Below, piece after piece: positions 47,177 to 56,138 of a stretch of DNA of 64,000 bases. The position numbers and the translations under genes were made by a program. Below the pieces are notes generated by a model. The model saw only the letters and a list, made by a program, of their open reading frames with translations. It made no database searches and was not told the DNA's origin. The stretch spans positions 1 to 64,000 of the forward strand of contig CACHQX010000001.1 in NCBI GenBank assembly GCA_902582235.1, given 5' to 3'. Source of the DNA: an uncultured Pelagibacteraceae bacterium. Lineage in GTDB: Bacteria; Pseudomonadota; Alphaproteobacteria; Pelagibacterales; Pelagibacteraceae. The first letter of the stretch is position 1; each line of letters begins with the position of its first letter.

Positions 47177-47241
47177 TTTAAGTAATATTTTGCTAAAGAC
47201 ACACTTGATATTAATTAATTAATAACAAAAGAGAGTACATT

Positions 47242-47901
47242 ATGAAAAAACTAGTTTTAAGCATCCTTTTCTTGCTTGGCCTTGTGTCAAATTCATATGC
47301 TACTGGTTCTGTAGGATTTACTGTTAGTTCAGCTGATATTAAATCAACTGTAAAAGATGATATCGACAGCAACGGTACGACTGATACAACTAAGAACATT
47401 AGCAATGATGCTGTTTTTGCTTCTATTTTCTTCGAAAAAGCTATTAATGACAACATCAGTGTTGGTGTTGATGTAATACCTGGTACAGCAGAATTTGAAA
47501 GCAGATCGACTACACAAAGCTCTATTAAACAAAAGGGAAGCTCAACAACGACAGGAACTAACAAAGGTAACGTAGATGTTAGCAGACACGTAACATTATA
47601 CGCACAGCCTCAAAAGGAAATCAGAGATGGCCTTAAAGTTTTTGGAACAGTTGGATACATAAGAGCAGATGCTGATTCAAGGTTGGTATCAATTTCATCA
47701 ACAGATAAAGATGTTTCTGAAACTTTAAATGGAGTAAAATTAGGCCTAGGTCTTAAAAAAGAAACAGGTTTTGGTTTTATAAAATTAGAGTACAGTGAAA
47801 CAGACTATGATGAAATTTCGGCTACAACAACAAATAGCACGAAAATTACAGCAGATATAGATACAGATGTTTTAGCTTTATCTGTTGCTAAATCGTTCTA
47901 A
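47242..47901 (+). CDS. Small outer-membrane beta-barrel protein
   Basis: A 219-residue protein with a clean signal peptide (cleavage after SYA, residue 20) followed by alternating polar and hydrophobic strands with long Ser/Thr-rich turns, and a C-terminal phenylalanine (AKSF), the usual BAM recognition signal. Predicted to be an outer-membrane barrel of about eight strands, perhaps OmpW/OmpA-like in shape; no close family recognised. It stands alone with its own 250-bp upstream region and a strong terminator, suggesting high expression. Role unknown. Confidence 0.72.
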   Translation: MKKLVLSILFLLGLVSNSYATGSVGFTVSSADIKSTVKDDIDSNGTTDTTKNISNDAVFASIFFEKAINDNISVGVDVIPGTAEFESRSTTQSSIKQKGSSTTTGTNKGNVDVSRHVTLYAQPQKEIRDGLKVFGTVGYIRADADSRLVSISSTDKDVSETLNGVKLGLGLKKETGFGFIKLEYSETDYDEISATTTNSTKITADIDTDVLALSVAKSF

Positions 47902-47921
47902 ATACTAATCATAGAAAAATT

Positions 47922-47957
47922 AAAAAAACCCTCTTCCTCTGGTAGAGGGTTTTTTTT
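47922..47957. terminator. Bidirectional intrinsic terminator after the barrel gene
   Basis: A poly-A stretch with ACCCTCT (47922-47934) pairs with AGAGGGT and poly-T (47944 on) around the 9-base loop TCCTCTGGT. GC pairs close the loop and U-runs follow on both strands, so it can end both the plus-strand barrel transcript and the convergent mtnP transcript. It is the best terminator in the window. Confidence 0.85.
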
Positions 47958-48829
47958 TATTTGTTCAAAACCCTGCCAGCAATAGTTTTAAGTTTATCTT
48001 TTGTTTTTTTTGTTCTTTTTTCAGGCGCTGTTATAATTGCTAAATCTAAACAATTATTAGTTGGATCTTTTGGGTCTATATGTTTTTCAAAATTTTCAAT
48101 AAGATTTTTAATCATATTTTTTGCTTTTGCAGCATTTCCCATGAGAACTTTAATAACTTGTTGAACATCAACATTTTCATGATCTGGATGCCAACAATCA
48201 TAATCTGTAACCATTGAAACAGATGCATATCTTATCTCGGCTTCCCTAGCTAGTTTTGCCTCAGGCATATTGGTCATTCCAATTACATCAGCTTTCCAGG
48301 ATCTATATAAATTTGATTCTGCTAATGTAGAAAACTGTGGGCCCTCCATTACAACGTAAGTACCACCTCTTTGATAATCTATTTTTTCTTTTTTGATGGC
48401 ATCTTCACAAGCGTTCATAAGTCCAACTGAAGTAGGACTTGCCATTGATACATGGGCTACAATTTCATCTTCAAAAAAAGTTTTGTTTCTTGCAAAAGTT
48501 CTGTCAATAAATTGATCGATAATAACAAATTTTCCTGGGGGCAAGTTTTCTTTAAGAGACCCTACTGCTGAAATAGATACAACGTCTGTAACTCCAAGTT
48601 GTTTAAGAGCATCAATGTTGGCTCTAAAATTTATATTGGATGGATTAATAAAGTGTCCTCTTCCGTGTCTTGGTAAAAAATAAACTTCTTTACTTTTATA
48701 ATTCGTTTTTAAAATTTTGTCTGAAGGTTTTCCCCATGGAGTATTAATGTCTAATAACTCTCTATCTTTGAATTCTTCAACATCATATAGTCCACTTCCA
48801 CCAATTATTGCTAATTTATTGTTTACCAT
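47957..48829 (-). CDS. mtnP: S-methyl-5'-thioadenosine phosphorylase
   Basis: A 290-residue MTAP-type phosphorylase: GGSGLYDVEEF near the N terminus, PRHGRGHFINPSNINFRAN, GTYVVMEGPQFSTLAES and GMTNMPEAKLAREAE are the substrate-site motifs, and DYDCWHPDHENV follows. It splits MTA with phosphate into adenine and methylthioribose 1-phosphate. ATG at 48829 is chosen because the 11 codons before it lie outside the family. It is divergent from apt, which can salvage the adenine. Confidence 0.93.
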   Translation of the reverse strand: MVNNKLAIIGGSGLYDVEEFKDRELLDINTPWGKPSDKILKTNYKSKEVYFLPRHGRGHFINPSNINFRANIDALKQLGVTDVVSISAVGSLKENLPPGKFVIIDQFIDRTFARNKTFFEDEIVAHVSMASPTSVGLMNACEDAIKKEKIDYQRGGTYVVMEGPQFSTLAESNLYRSWKADVIGMTNMPEAKLAREAEIRYASVSMVTDYDCWHPDHENVDVQQVIKVLMGNAAKAKNMIKNLIENFEKHIDPKDPTNNCLDLAIITAPEKRTKKTKDKLKTIAGRVLNK

Positions 48830-48870
48830 ATTCAAAAGATAGTTTATTAAATAATATAACACAAATTTAA

Positions 48871-49398
48871 ATGGACTTAAAAAAATTTATTAGATCTATA
48901 CCTAATTATCCAAAGAAGGGTATTTTATTTAGAGACATTACCACTTTAATAAAAGATGAAAAAGCTTTCGAAGAGACAATTAATCAAATAATTGAAAGAT
49001 CTAAAAAGTTTAAATTTAATAAAATTGCAGCTATTGAATCAAGAGGTTTTGTGTTTGCATCCGCTGTTTCATATACCCTCAAAAAACCGTTTATAATGTT
49101 AAGAAAAAAAAATAAGTTACCAGCAGAAACTCACTCAATTGATTTTGAATTAGAGTATGGAACTGCGACTATTGAAGTACATAAAGACTCTATAAATAAA
49201 GACGATACAGTTTTAATCATTGATGATTTAATTGCTACTGGTGGAACAGCTGAAGCAGCTTCAAAATTAATTGAAATTTCAAAGGGAAAAGTTGGAGCAT
49301 TCATTTTTGTAATAAATCTCTTTGATTTAGGTGGATCTGATAGATTAATAAAAAAAGGTTTTAAAGTAGAGAACTTAATTGAATTTCCAGGTCACTAA
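48871..49398 (+). CDS. apt: Adenine phosphoribosyltransferase
   Basis: A 175-residue Apt with the PRPP-binding motif VLIIDDLIATGGTAEA (around residues 112-127) and the N-terminal IPNYPKKGILFRDITTL. It makes AMP from adenine and PRPP, completing recovery of the adenine released by MtnP, whose gene is divergent 41 bp away. It overlaps the following convergent glycosyltransferase gene by 4 bp at the stops. Confidence 0.93.
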   Translation: MDLKKFIRSIPNYPKKGILFRDITTLIKDEKAFEETINQIIERSKKFKFNKIAAIESRGFVFASAVSYTLKKPFIMLRKKNKLPAETHSIDFELEYGTATIEVHKDSINKDDTVLIIDDLIATGGTAEAASKLIEISKGKVGAFIFVINLFDLGGSDRLIKKGFKVENLIEFPGH

Positions 49399-50261
49399 TT
49401 TATTTTTGGTCTATACCAAGATTGCCTACCTAAAAAAGCATTAATAATACCTGACATTCTAGTCCTATAAATATTTTTTTTTTTGTTAAAAGTGAACAAG
49501 CAGAAAGAATATTTTAGAAAATTTCCTACTAAACTACTTAATCCTAAAAAAGATGAAATAAAAATCCCCCTATGTTTTTTATTAAAATAAAGTTTTGACC
49601 ACATCCAATGCCAGTTTCTTGAAAGTTCTATCTCTTCACTGTGTTTGTCGTCAACAGCCTGAGCTCCAAGATGATGAACCTTGGAATTAGTAATGATAAA
49701 GATTTTTCCACCTTTTTTTTTTGTTCTTAAACATAGGTCAACATTTTCTAAATACATAAAAAATTTTTCATCAAAGAAAACGTTATTGTTAAAATAATCT
49801 TTGTTAATTATCATCGAATAGCCATCAATTTCTTCAACCTCATAAATTATTTTGTCATCATTTTTTTGTGCTTTATCAAAATTTAATCTATAATTTGGAT
49901 AATGTGGATTATCTGACAGAGGTGATAAAAGCGCAAAATTTTCTAATTTAGAAATTGAGTTGTTTATATTTTCTATAGTGTCATGTTTTAACAAAACATC
50001 TGGGTTTAATATATAAACATATTTTGTATTAGATTTAATAATACCAAGATTATTTCCAGCTCCCATACCTACATTCTTAGATAAAATCACCTCAGTTTTA
50101 TCATAATTTTGCTCTAATTCTTTTTTTAATTCTTCGTCAGATGAATTTTCAACTATTAATTTATTAAAATCCATTGGTAGAGAATTTAAGCAATCAAAGA
50201 TTACTTTTCTACTATTAAATGTAACTATTACGAAGGTAAGATTATTACTTGTAAATTCCAT
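49395..50261 (-). CDS. Glycosyltransferase family 2, rhamnosyltransferase-like
   Basis: A 288-residue GT-A enzyme of the WbbL/rhamnosyltransferase sort: FVIVTFNSRKVIFDCL at the start, YILNPDVLLKHD giving the DXD-like site, and FMYLENVDLCLRTKKKG giving the ED motif. It is a good candidate for transferring the dTDP-sugar made by the neighbouring genes. An 11-base poly-T run (49474-49484) in its 3' part codes for lysines and could be a slippage site. It lies divergent from rmlB with 49 bp between. Confidence 0.86.
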   Translation of the reverse strand: MEFTSNNLTFVIVTFNSRKVIFDCLNSLPMDFNKLIVENSSDEELKKELEQNYDKTEVILSKNVGMGAGNNLGIIKSNTKYVYILNPDVLLKHDTIENINNSISKLENFALLSPLSDNPHYPNYRLNFDKAQKNDDKIIYEVEEIDGYSMIINKDYFNNNVFFDEKFFMYLENVDLCLRTKKKGGKIFIITNSKVHHLGAQAVDDKHSEEIELSRNWHWMWSKLYFNKKHRGIFISSFLGLSSLVGNFLKYSFCLFTFNKKKNIYRTRMSGIINAFLGRQSWYRPKIN

Positions 50262-50310
50262 GTGAGAATGAAGTATACTTAAAATAACTATTATTGTAAA
50301 AAAAAAAGTA

Positions 50311-51333
50311 ATGAAAAAAATAATTGTAACTGGTGGTTTAGGATTTATTGGTAGTAATTTAATAAAACTACTAATTAAGAAAAAATATTTTGTTATTAAT
50401 ATTGATAAAGTTAGTTATGCCTCAAATTTTTACAATACAAGAGATTTTTCTACTAAAAAAAATTATAAATTTATTAAATTAGACATAAATAATAGATCCA
50501 AGTTAAAAAAAATTTTGAACTTACATAAACCTTTTGCCATATTTAATTTGGCAGCAGAAACGCACGTTGATAGATCAATTGATGGTCCTGCTGAATTTAT
50601 AAGAAGCAATATAGTTGGTGTGTTTAATTTGTTAGAAATATTTAGAGAATACTCCAAAAAAAATAAGAAAGCTAAACTAATTCATATTTCGACCGATGAG
50701 GTTTATGGAGATGTGCTAAAAGGTCGAAGCAAAGAAACTGATCCTTACAAACCTAGCTCTCCTTATGCAGCCTCGAAGGCTTCATCTGATCACTTGGTAT
50801 ATTCTTATATAAGAACATACAATCTTAACGCTGTTATTACAAATTGCTCAAATAATTACGGTCCTCATCAGCACCCTGAAAAACTAATTCCAAAACTAAT
50901 TTATAATATTATAAATAACAAACCCCTTCCACTCTATGGAAAAGGAAAAAATTCAAGAGAATGGATATTTGTAGATGATCATTGTGCAGCCTTATTTAAA
51001 GTTTTACAAAATGGAATAAAAGGAGATTTTTATAATATTGGATCTAATATTAATAGCAGCAACTTGGACATTGCACATCAATTAATCAATATTGCAAAAA
51101 AAAAATTCAACATAGGTAAAAATGTAAAAATTAAATTTGTTAAAGATAGACCAGGGCATGACTTACGCTATGCTTTAGATAGTAAAAAAATATTAAGAAA
51201 ACTTAAATGGAAATCTAAAATTAATTTAAAAAAAGGTTTAGAAAATACATTTAATTGGTACTTTGAAAATATGAAATACTATACAACATTAAAAAAAAAG
51301 GATATCACAAAGAGACTTGGGGTAATAAAATGA
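50311..51333 (+). CDS. rmlB: dTDP-glucose 4,6-dehydratase
   Basis: A 340-residue extended SDR with GGLGFIGSN at residues 8-16, the catalytic DE pair in HISTDEVYGD and YxxxK in YAASKASSD. It makes dTDP-4-keto-6-deoxyglucose, the branch point to 6-deoxy sugars. A run of ten A residues (50298-50307) lies just before the start codon. It overlaps rmlA by 4 bp and starts the rmlB-A-C run. Length is normal. Confidence 0.95.
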   Translation: MKKIIVTGGLGFIGSNLIKLLIKKKYFVINIDKVSYASNFYNTRDFSTKKNYKFIKLDINNRSKLKKILNLHKPFAIFNLAAETHVDRSIDGPAEFIRSNIVGVFNLLEIFREYSKKNKKAKLIHISTDEVYGDVLKGRSKETDPYKPSSPYAASKASSDHLVYSYIRTYNLNAVITNCSNNYGPHQHPEKLIPKLIYNIINNKPLPLYGKGKNSREWIFVDDHCAALFKVLQNGIKGDFYNIGSNINSSNLDIAHQLINIAKKKFNIGKNVKIKFVKDRPGHDLRYALDSKKILRKLKWKSKINLKKGLENTFNWYFENMKYYTTLKKKDITKRLGVIK

Positions 51334-52199
51334 TTAACAAAGCAATTATTTTAGCAGGAGGAATGGGAACTCGTATGAGCCCATTAACAAAAGCAGTAAA
51401 TAAACAATTGCTACCTATATACGATAAACCTTTAATTTTTTATCCATTGTCAATTTTAATGTTAGCAAAAATAAAAGATATTTTGATAATAGTTAACAAA
51501 GGACAATTAAACCAATATAAAAAAATTTTACCAGATGGAAAGCGACTTGGTATTAACATATTATATAAAGAGCAAAGTTCTCCTAAAGGTTTACCTGATG
51601 CATTTTTGCTAGGAGAAAAATTTATAAACAATAAAAACGTCGCATTAATATTAGGAGATAATTTTTTTTACGGTCAGAATTTAACTTCAAAATTAATCAA
51701 TTGTACGAAACTTAAAAATGGTGCAAAAGTAATTCTCCATAAGGTTATTAAACCTGAATTGTTTGGTGTAGCAAAAATATCTAAAACTGGGAAAATTATC
51801 TCTTTAAAAGAAAAACCCAAAAAATATATTTCTGATCTCGCAGTTACGGGTTTGTATTTTTTTGATAAAAAAGTAGTCGAATATACAAAAAAACTTAAAC
51901 CATCTTTGAGAAATGAACTAGAAATTACTGATTTGTTAAAAATTTATTTAAACAAAAAAAAACTTACATCCGATATTTTGGGACGAGGTGGTGCTTGGCT
52001 TGATACCGGTTCCATAGAGGACTTTTATAAAACCAGCGCTTTTGTTTCTGCGATAGAAAATAGGCAAGGTTTTAAAATTGCTTGTCTTGAGGAAATAGCT
52101 TTTAATAATAGGTGGATTGGAAAAAAGGAAATTTTGAATGCAATTCAATTTTATGGAAAGTGCGATTATTCAAATTACCTAAAAAAATTAATTTCTTAA
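51330..52199 (+). CDS. rmlA: Glucose-1-phosphate thymidylyltransferase
   Basis: A 289-residue nucleotidyltransferase with the N-terminal GGMGTRMSPLTKAVNKQLLP and the LGDNFFYGQ metal site. GGAWLDTGSIEDFY is the late conserved block. It activates glucose 1-phosphate to dTDP-glucose, the first step for the deoxysugar. It differs slightly from the consensus GGSGTRLYP. It overlaps rmlB by 4 bp and abuts rmlC. Confidence 0.94.
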   Translation: MINKAIILAGGMGTRMSPLTKAVNKQLLPIYDKPLIFYPLSILMLAKIKDILIIVNKGQLNQYKKILPDGKRLGINILYKEQSSPKGLPDAFLLGEKFINNKNVALILGDNFFYGQNLTSKLINCTKLKNGAKVILHKVIKPELFGVAKISKTGKIISLKEKPKKYISDLAVTGLYFFDKKVVEYTKKLKPSLRNELEITDLLKIYLNKKKLTSDILGRGGAWLDTGSIEDFYKTSAFVSAIENRQGFKIACLEEIAFNNRWIGKKEILNAIQFYGKCDYSNYLKKLIS

Positions 52200-52718
52200 A
52201 TGAAAATTAAAAAAACGAAATTCAAAGGTCTAATTATTTTAAAAGGTGTTAAACATCAAGATAAAAGAGGGTATTTAAGGGAATTAATATTAGAAAAATT
52301 AATAAAAAAAAAATTTAAATTTCAAATACTATCTGTTTCAAAAAAAAACGTTTTAAGAGGTTTGCATTTTCAAGTTAGGAAACCTCAAGGAAAATTAATT
52401 TCAGTTTTGAAAGGAGAAATATTCGATGTAGCTGTAGACCTGCGGAAAAAATCAAAAACATATGGAAAATATTTTTCAATAAATTTAAGTGAAAAAAATT
52501 GTACATCGGTTTTTATACCACCAGGATTTGCTCACGGCTTTCTAACGCTTAAAAAGGAAAATATTATTTGTTATAGTTGTACTGAGTACAGATCACCGAT
52601 CGATGAGAGATCACTTCTATATAACGACCCAAAAATAAAGATAAAATGGCCAGCTAAAAAGCTAAATATAAGTGTGAAAGATAAAAACGCAAAAAGTTTA
52701 GACATGCTATTTAAATAG
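52200..52718 (+). CDS. rmlC: RmlC-like dTDP-4-keto-6-deoxyhexose epimerase
   Basis: A 172-residue cupin of the RmlC family. His56 in RGLHFQ is the catalytic base, and Tyr130 in CTEYRSP matches the family tyrosine. In rhamnose synthesis RmlC epimerises C3 and C5; in mycarose-type pathways a homologue (TylK type) does only C5. Both are possible from sequence. The product acts with the rest of this locus. It ends 1 bp from the convergent Gfo/Idh gene. Confidence 0.88.
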   Translation: MKIKKTKFKGLIILKGVKHQDKRGYLRELILEKLIKKKFKFQILSVSKKNVLRGLHFQVRKPQGKLISVLKGEIFDVAVDLRKKSKTYGKYFSINLSEKNCTSVFIPPGFAHGFLTLKKENIICYSCTEYRSPIDERSLLYNDPKIKIKWPAKKLNISVKDKNAKSLDMLFK

Positions 52719-52719
52719 T

Positions 52720-53631
52720 TTATTTTGTAAAGTTAGTTCTAAAAACTGAATCATGTCTCATTCTTTTATAATAAAAATTAAATTTTTTTTCTTTAATAAT
52801 TTTTAGAACCTCTACAAAAAAATTTCTAAAGGAATTATCTTTTTTAAATTTAATCATTTTTTCTTTTTTTTTTGAAATTGATTTTAAAATTAAGTTTTCA
52901 TCATAGGGGGGTGAAAAGACTCTTGTAATAAAACTTTTTGTTTTTTTATTGGTTATTATAATTTGATTTTTATATTTCCCACCAAATTTAAAAAAACCAT
53001 TATAATCCCCTTCTTTAAAACTCATTAAAAATTTAATCGACATAATTAGTTTATCTTTATTTTTTTTTAATGTTATTCTTTTTTTTATTAATTCTTTTAG
53101 ATTAAATAATCTTGGTATTGATGAAATATAAGGCCCCATATCCATTAAGACACCACCTTGAAGTTTTTTAGACATTAAGATACTTTTTTTATCTGGTTTC
53201 GGAATTACAAATTTTGCATTAATTTTTTTGTATGTATCATTTTTATACATTCTGACTATTTTTTTTATTTGGATGTGATAATTAAAAAAAGTGGACTCAA
53301 CTAAAAGCCTCTTATTTTTTTTTGATAGCTTTATTAATTCATCCAACTGTTTCATATTAGAGGTGATAGGTTTGTCGACTATAGTATTGTATTTACAATT
53401 TAAAGATTTTTTGGCCCATTTGTAATGTTTTGAATTAGGCAGAGAAATATAAACAATATTAGGTTTACATTTCTTTAATGCTTGTTCATAAGATTGAAAT
53501 TGTCCTTTTATACCAGGAATTTTTTTTTTATATGATTTTGAGGCTATAAATATTTTAATTTTTTTTTCTTTTAAAACACTTAAAACTCTTTTTTTTACAA
53601 TATTTGAGTAGCCTAAAATTAAAATTTTCAA
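52720..53631 (-). CDS. Gfo/Idh/MocA-family oxidoreductase, candidate NDP-sugar 3-ketoreductase
   Basis: A 303-residue Rossmann-fold dehydrogenase with the NAD(P) segment at residues 1-20 and the catalytic lysine in DKPIT (Lys87), followed by LLVESTFFNYH. In deoxysugar clusters proteins of this family (TylC1, UrdT, SpnN types) reduce the C3 ketone created by the 2,3-dehydratase, which is encoded directly upstream here with no gap. Shorter than the usual 320-350 residues. Unusually lysine-rich. Role inferred from context. Confidence 0.75.
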   Translation of the reverse strand: MKILILGYSNIVKKRVLSVLKEKKIKIFIASKSYKKKIPGIKGQFQSYEQALKKCKPNIVYISLPNSKHYKWAKKSLNCKYNTIVDKPITSNMKQLDELIKLSKKNKRLLVESTFFNYHIQIKKIVRMYKNDTYKKINAKFVIPKPDKKSILMSKKLQGGVLMDMGPYISSIPRLFNLKELIKKRITLKKNKDKLIMSIKFLMSFKEGDYNGFFKFGGKYKNQIIITNKKTKSFITRVFSPPYDENLILKSISKKKEKMIKFKKDNSFRNFFVEVLKIIKEKKFNFYYKRMRHDSVFRTNFTK

Positions 53632-54894
53632 TTAAATTGTTTCCTTAAAGTTTATAATACCAAAAAGCAATCTTGCTTCTATGTCAATTTTTTGCTTATG
53701 TATTAAATCAATTATTTGATTTTGAGATAACCATATATAAGATTCTGGTAACTCAACTTCTTGATCTTTATTCAGTTTACATGCCATATATTTAATTTGT
53801 GAATGATAAAATCTTCCTCCTTCATCGGATAAAGTATTATCGTAAATTTTATCTTTTGAATTTATAAAAAATTTAGAAATCAATTTTTTTTGAAAATTAG
53901 TTAAATCTTTACTTTTTTTATAACCGATAAATTGAGAGGTATTGACTGAGCAAGTGTATGTACCTGCTTTTGAACCTGGCTTTAGAATATATCTGCACAA
54001 ATAATGGTTTGTATTTTTAAATTTTTTAGTTAAGAATCCGATGAAGGACATTTTTGATCCTTCAATAATTGGCTGACACCAATTGGTTATTTCTCTTTTG
54101 TTAGTTTCAACTTTTATTCCAATTACTGAAAAATAATTATTTGTTTTATGAGAAATTTTTTTTTTGTTTAAATTCCAATCCTTAATCAAATTAAGATTTA
54201 TAATTTTATTTTTAAGGAAATATTTTTTATTTAGAGAATTTTTCCACTTAGTTATTTTTTTTTTGTTATTTAATGGAAAATCAGTTTTTCTCTTTTTTAT
54301 AAAGGATGAAAAAACAGACAATGTATCCATGTTAATTAGATTCTTTTCTTTTAATAAATTCAAAATTTCAATTTTAGAAAACCATCTAAATTTTGGTTTT
54401 AAATCAATTTTTTTTGAAACATAGGAAATGATATTTGAATTTTTTTTATTATAATACCTAAAAGCTTGTTCAGTTTGAAGTGAGAAATGTTTGTTTTTTT
54501 TTTTAAAATAATTTAAAAATGGAATAGTTTCTCCTCCATGAATTCTTGAATAATTACTTCTTGTCGCTTGAACTGTGGGTGAGATTTGAATTTTGTTTAT
54601 ATTTCCTGGTTCTACTTTTGCTTGGAGTAAATATTTCTTAGTTTTGATATTTTTGATAATTCCCAAAATACCAATTTCATTTTGAACTATTATTGGTTGA
54701 TCCCATCTTTTTTTACTATAAAAATTTGAGTTAATTCTTAAACCAACTATTTTAAAAAATTTTTTACTTTTATGATAAATTTCATTTTTTCCATAAACCC
54801 ACTTAGCTAATTTTGATAAATCTTTTTTTTTAACACTCAAAAACTGTTTTCTTCTCTGATTACTTAGCCATTTTATTACATTTTTATTTATCAT
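53632..54894 (-). CDS. NDP-hexose 2,3-dehydratase family protein
   Basis: A 420-residue, two-repeat protein of the TylX3/EvaA type. The first repeat has WDQPIIVQNEIGILG and LQAKVEPGNINKIQ plus PTVQATRSNYSRIHGG (about residues 63-140); the second has WCQPIIEGSKMSFIGFLTKK and DEGGRFYHSQIKY. These enzymes remove the 2-hydroxyl of dTDP-4-keto-6-deoxyglucose, giving 2-deoxysugars. An 11-base homopolymer lies in the gene at 54494-54504. It overlaps the C-methyltransferase by 4 bp. Confidence 0.88.
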   Translation of the reverse strand: MINKNVIKWLSNQRRKQFLSVKKKDLSKLAKWVYGKNEIYHKSKKFFKIVGLRINSNFYSKKRWDQPIIVQNEIGILGIIKNIKTKKYLLQAKVEPGNINKIQISPTVQATRSNYSRIHGGETIPFLNYFKKKNKHFSLQTEQAFRYYNKKNSNIISYVSKKIDLKPKFRWFSKIEILNLLKEKNLINMDTLSVFSSFIKKRKTDFPLNNKKKITKWKNSLNKKYFLKNKIINLNLIKDWNLNKKKISHKTNNYFSVIGIKVETNKREITNWCQPIIEGSKMSFIGFLTKKFKNTNHYLCRYILKPGSKAGTYTCSVNTSQFIGYKKSKDLTNFQKKLISKFFINSKDKIYDNTLSDEGGRFYHSQIKYMACKLNKDQEVELPESYIWLSQNQIIDLIHKQKIDIEARLLFGIINFKETI

Positions 54895-56084
54895 TTAGTG
54901 AGAGTCATTACTCTTGGAACATGTGTAATAAATTTTCCACCTCTTTTAAAAAAATTTTTTTCTTTTTTAAAAATTTCTTTTTTAAAATTCCAAGCACCTA
55001 AAAAAGCATAATCTACAGTATCGTTCATTCCATATTCTGGTGAAATTATTTTAATATGTGTTCCTGGTGTATACTTCCCTTGTTTATTGTGTGTGGTGTC
55101 AGTAACATAGTCAATCATTTTTGAATTAAAATTACAATAATTGAAAACTGTTGTAGATTTATATGTTGCCCCATAACTAATAATTTTCTTATTCTTTTTT
55201 TTTAATTTTTTTATTAAATTAAATAGTCTTCTTTTTGATATATTAACTCGTTTTGAAAATTCTAAATAACTTTTTATCTTATGAAGCTTGTAAGAAATCT
55301 CACTTTTTATAACTTTTTTTAATCTTGATGTATTTTTATATTTTCCATTTTCTTTACAAATATAATATCTATTAGATCCGCCATGAGTTGGTAAATTTTC
55401 AACATCAAAAAGTCTTAATCCATAATCTTTAACTATGTTGTTTACAGATATCGTTGAAAAAACATAAACATGCTCATCATAAAATTGGTCATAACTGTTA
55501 TTTTGAAGAACTTTTAACAAAGAAGGGTCCTCTATTACAAAAACACCATCATCAGATAAAATATTAAAGATTCCTTCAAAAGTTTCTTTTAAATTTGGGA
55601 TGTGGGAAATTGTATTTGCGGAGAAAATTAAATCAATTTCACCTTTTTTTTGTTTTATCAATTTTTTAGCAAGTTTTAAATTCCAAAATTCATCATATGT
55701 TTTAAATAATTTTTTTGTTAAACTTGCAAGATTTTTACATGGCTCCACAGCTATAACAGATTTTTTATTAAAATTTTTTAAAAAAACACCATCATTACTT
55801 CCTATCTCCATAATTTTTTTTGGCCTGAATCTTTTGATAAGTTTTTTTGCAACCTTTTTAAAAGCTGATCTCATAGTTTTTGACTCGGAAGCTCTATGAG
55901 CATATTTATCAGTATATTGTTTTTTTGGATTAACAGGCTTATCTATTGAAACTAAATAATTTTTCGTGTTAAAGCATATTTTTAAATTGTAGAAAAATTC
56001 ATTACGTAAAGTATTTTTACCAATATCTTTTAAAAAAGAATTTGCGAGTGGTTGACGACCTAAGTTTAGAAATACTTTATTCAT
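54891..56084 (-). CDS. Sugar C-methyltransferase (TylC3/NovU-like)
   Basis: A 397-residue AdoMet methyltransferase. It shows motif I KKIMEIGSNDGVFLKNF (about residues 89-105), the FYDEHVYVFSTIS and LPTHGGSNRYY blocks and the C-terminal ISYGATYKSTT and KYTPGTHIKI regions of the C-methyltransferase family, which methylates C3 of 4-ketosugars. The usual N-terminal zinc-binding cysteines are mostly missing: the protein starts at the NLGRQPLANSF block and only one Cys is kept. It lies divergent to the RmlD-like gene. Confidence 0.85.
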   Translation of the reverse strand: MNKVFLNLGRQPLANSFLKDIGKNTLRNEFFYNLKICFNTKNYLVSIDKPVNPKKQYTDKYAHRASESKTMRSAFKKVAKKLIKRFRPKKIMEIGSNDGVFLKNFNKKSVIAVEPCKNLASLTKKLFKTYDEFWNLKLAKKLIKQKKGEIDLIFSANTISHIPNLKETFEGIFNILSDDGVFVIEDPSLLKVLQNNSYDQFYDEHVYVFSTISVNNIVKDYGLRLFDVENLPTHGGSNRYYICKENGKYKNTSRLKKVIKSEISYKLHKIKSYLEFSKRVNISKRRLFNLIKKLKKKNKKIISYGATYKSTTVFNYCNFNSKMIDYVTDTTHNKQGKYTPGTHIKIISPEYGMNDTVDYAFLGAWNFKKEIFKKEKNFFKRGGKFITHVPRVMTLTK

Positions 56085-56138
56085 TGTGCTTTTGATAATA
56101 TGCTTATATATATATAAAATAATTTAATCTAAATAAAA

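Noticed and set aside
50311..52718. Plain dTDP-L-rhamnose cluster
   Set aside because: rmlB, A and C are present, but the only RmlD-like gene is separated and short, and the 2,3-dehydratase, C-methyltransferase and Gfo/Idh genes between them have no place in rhamnose synthesis. Rhamnose as an additional product cannot be ruled out.
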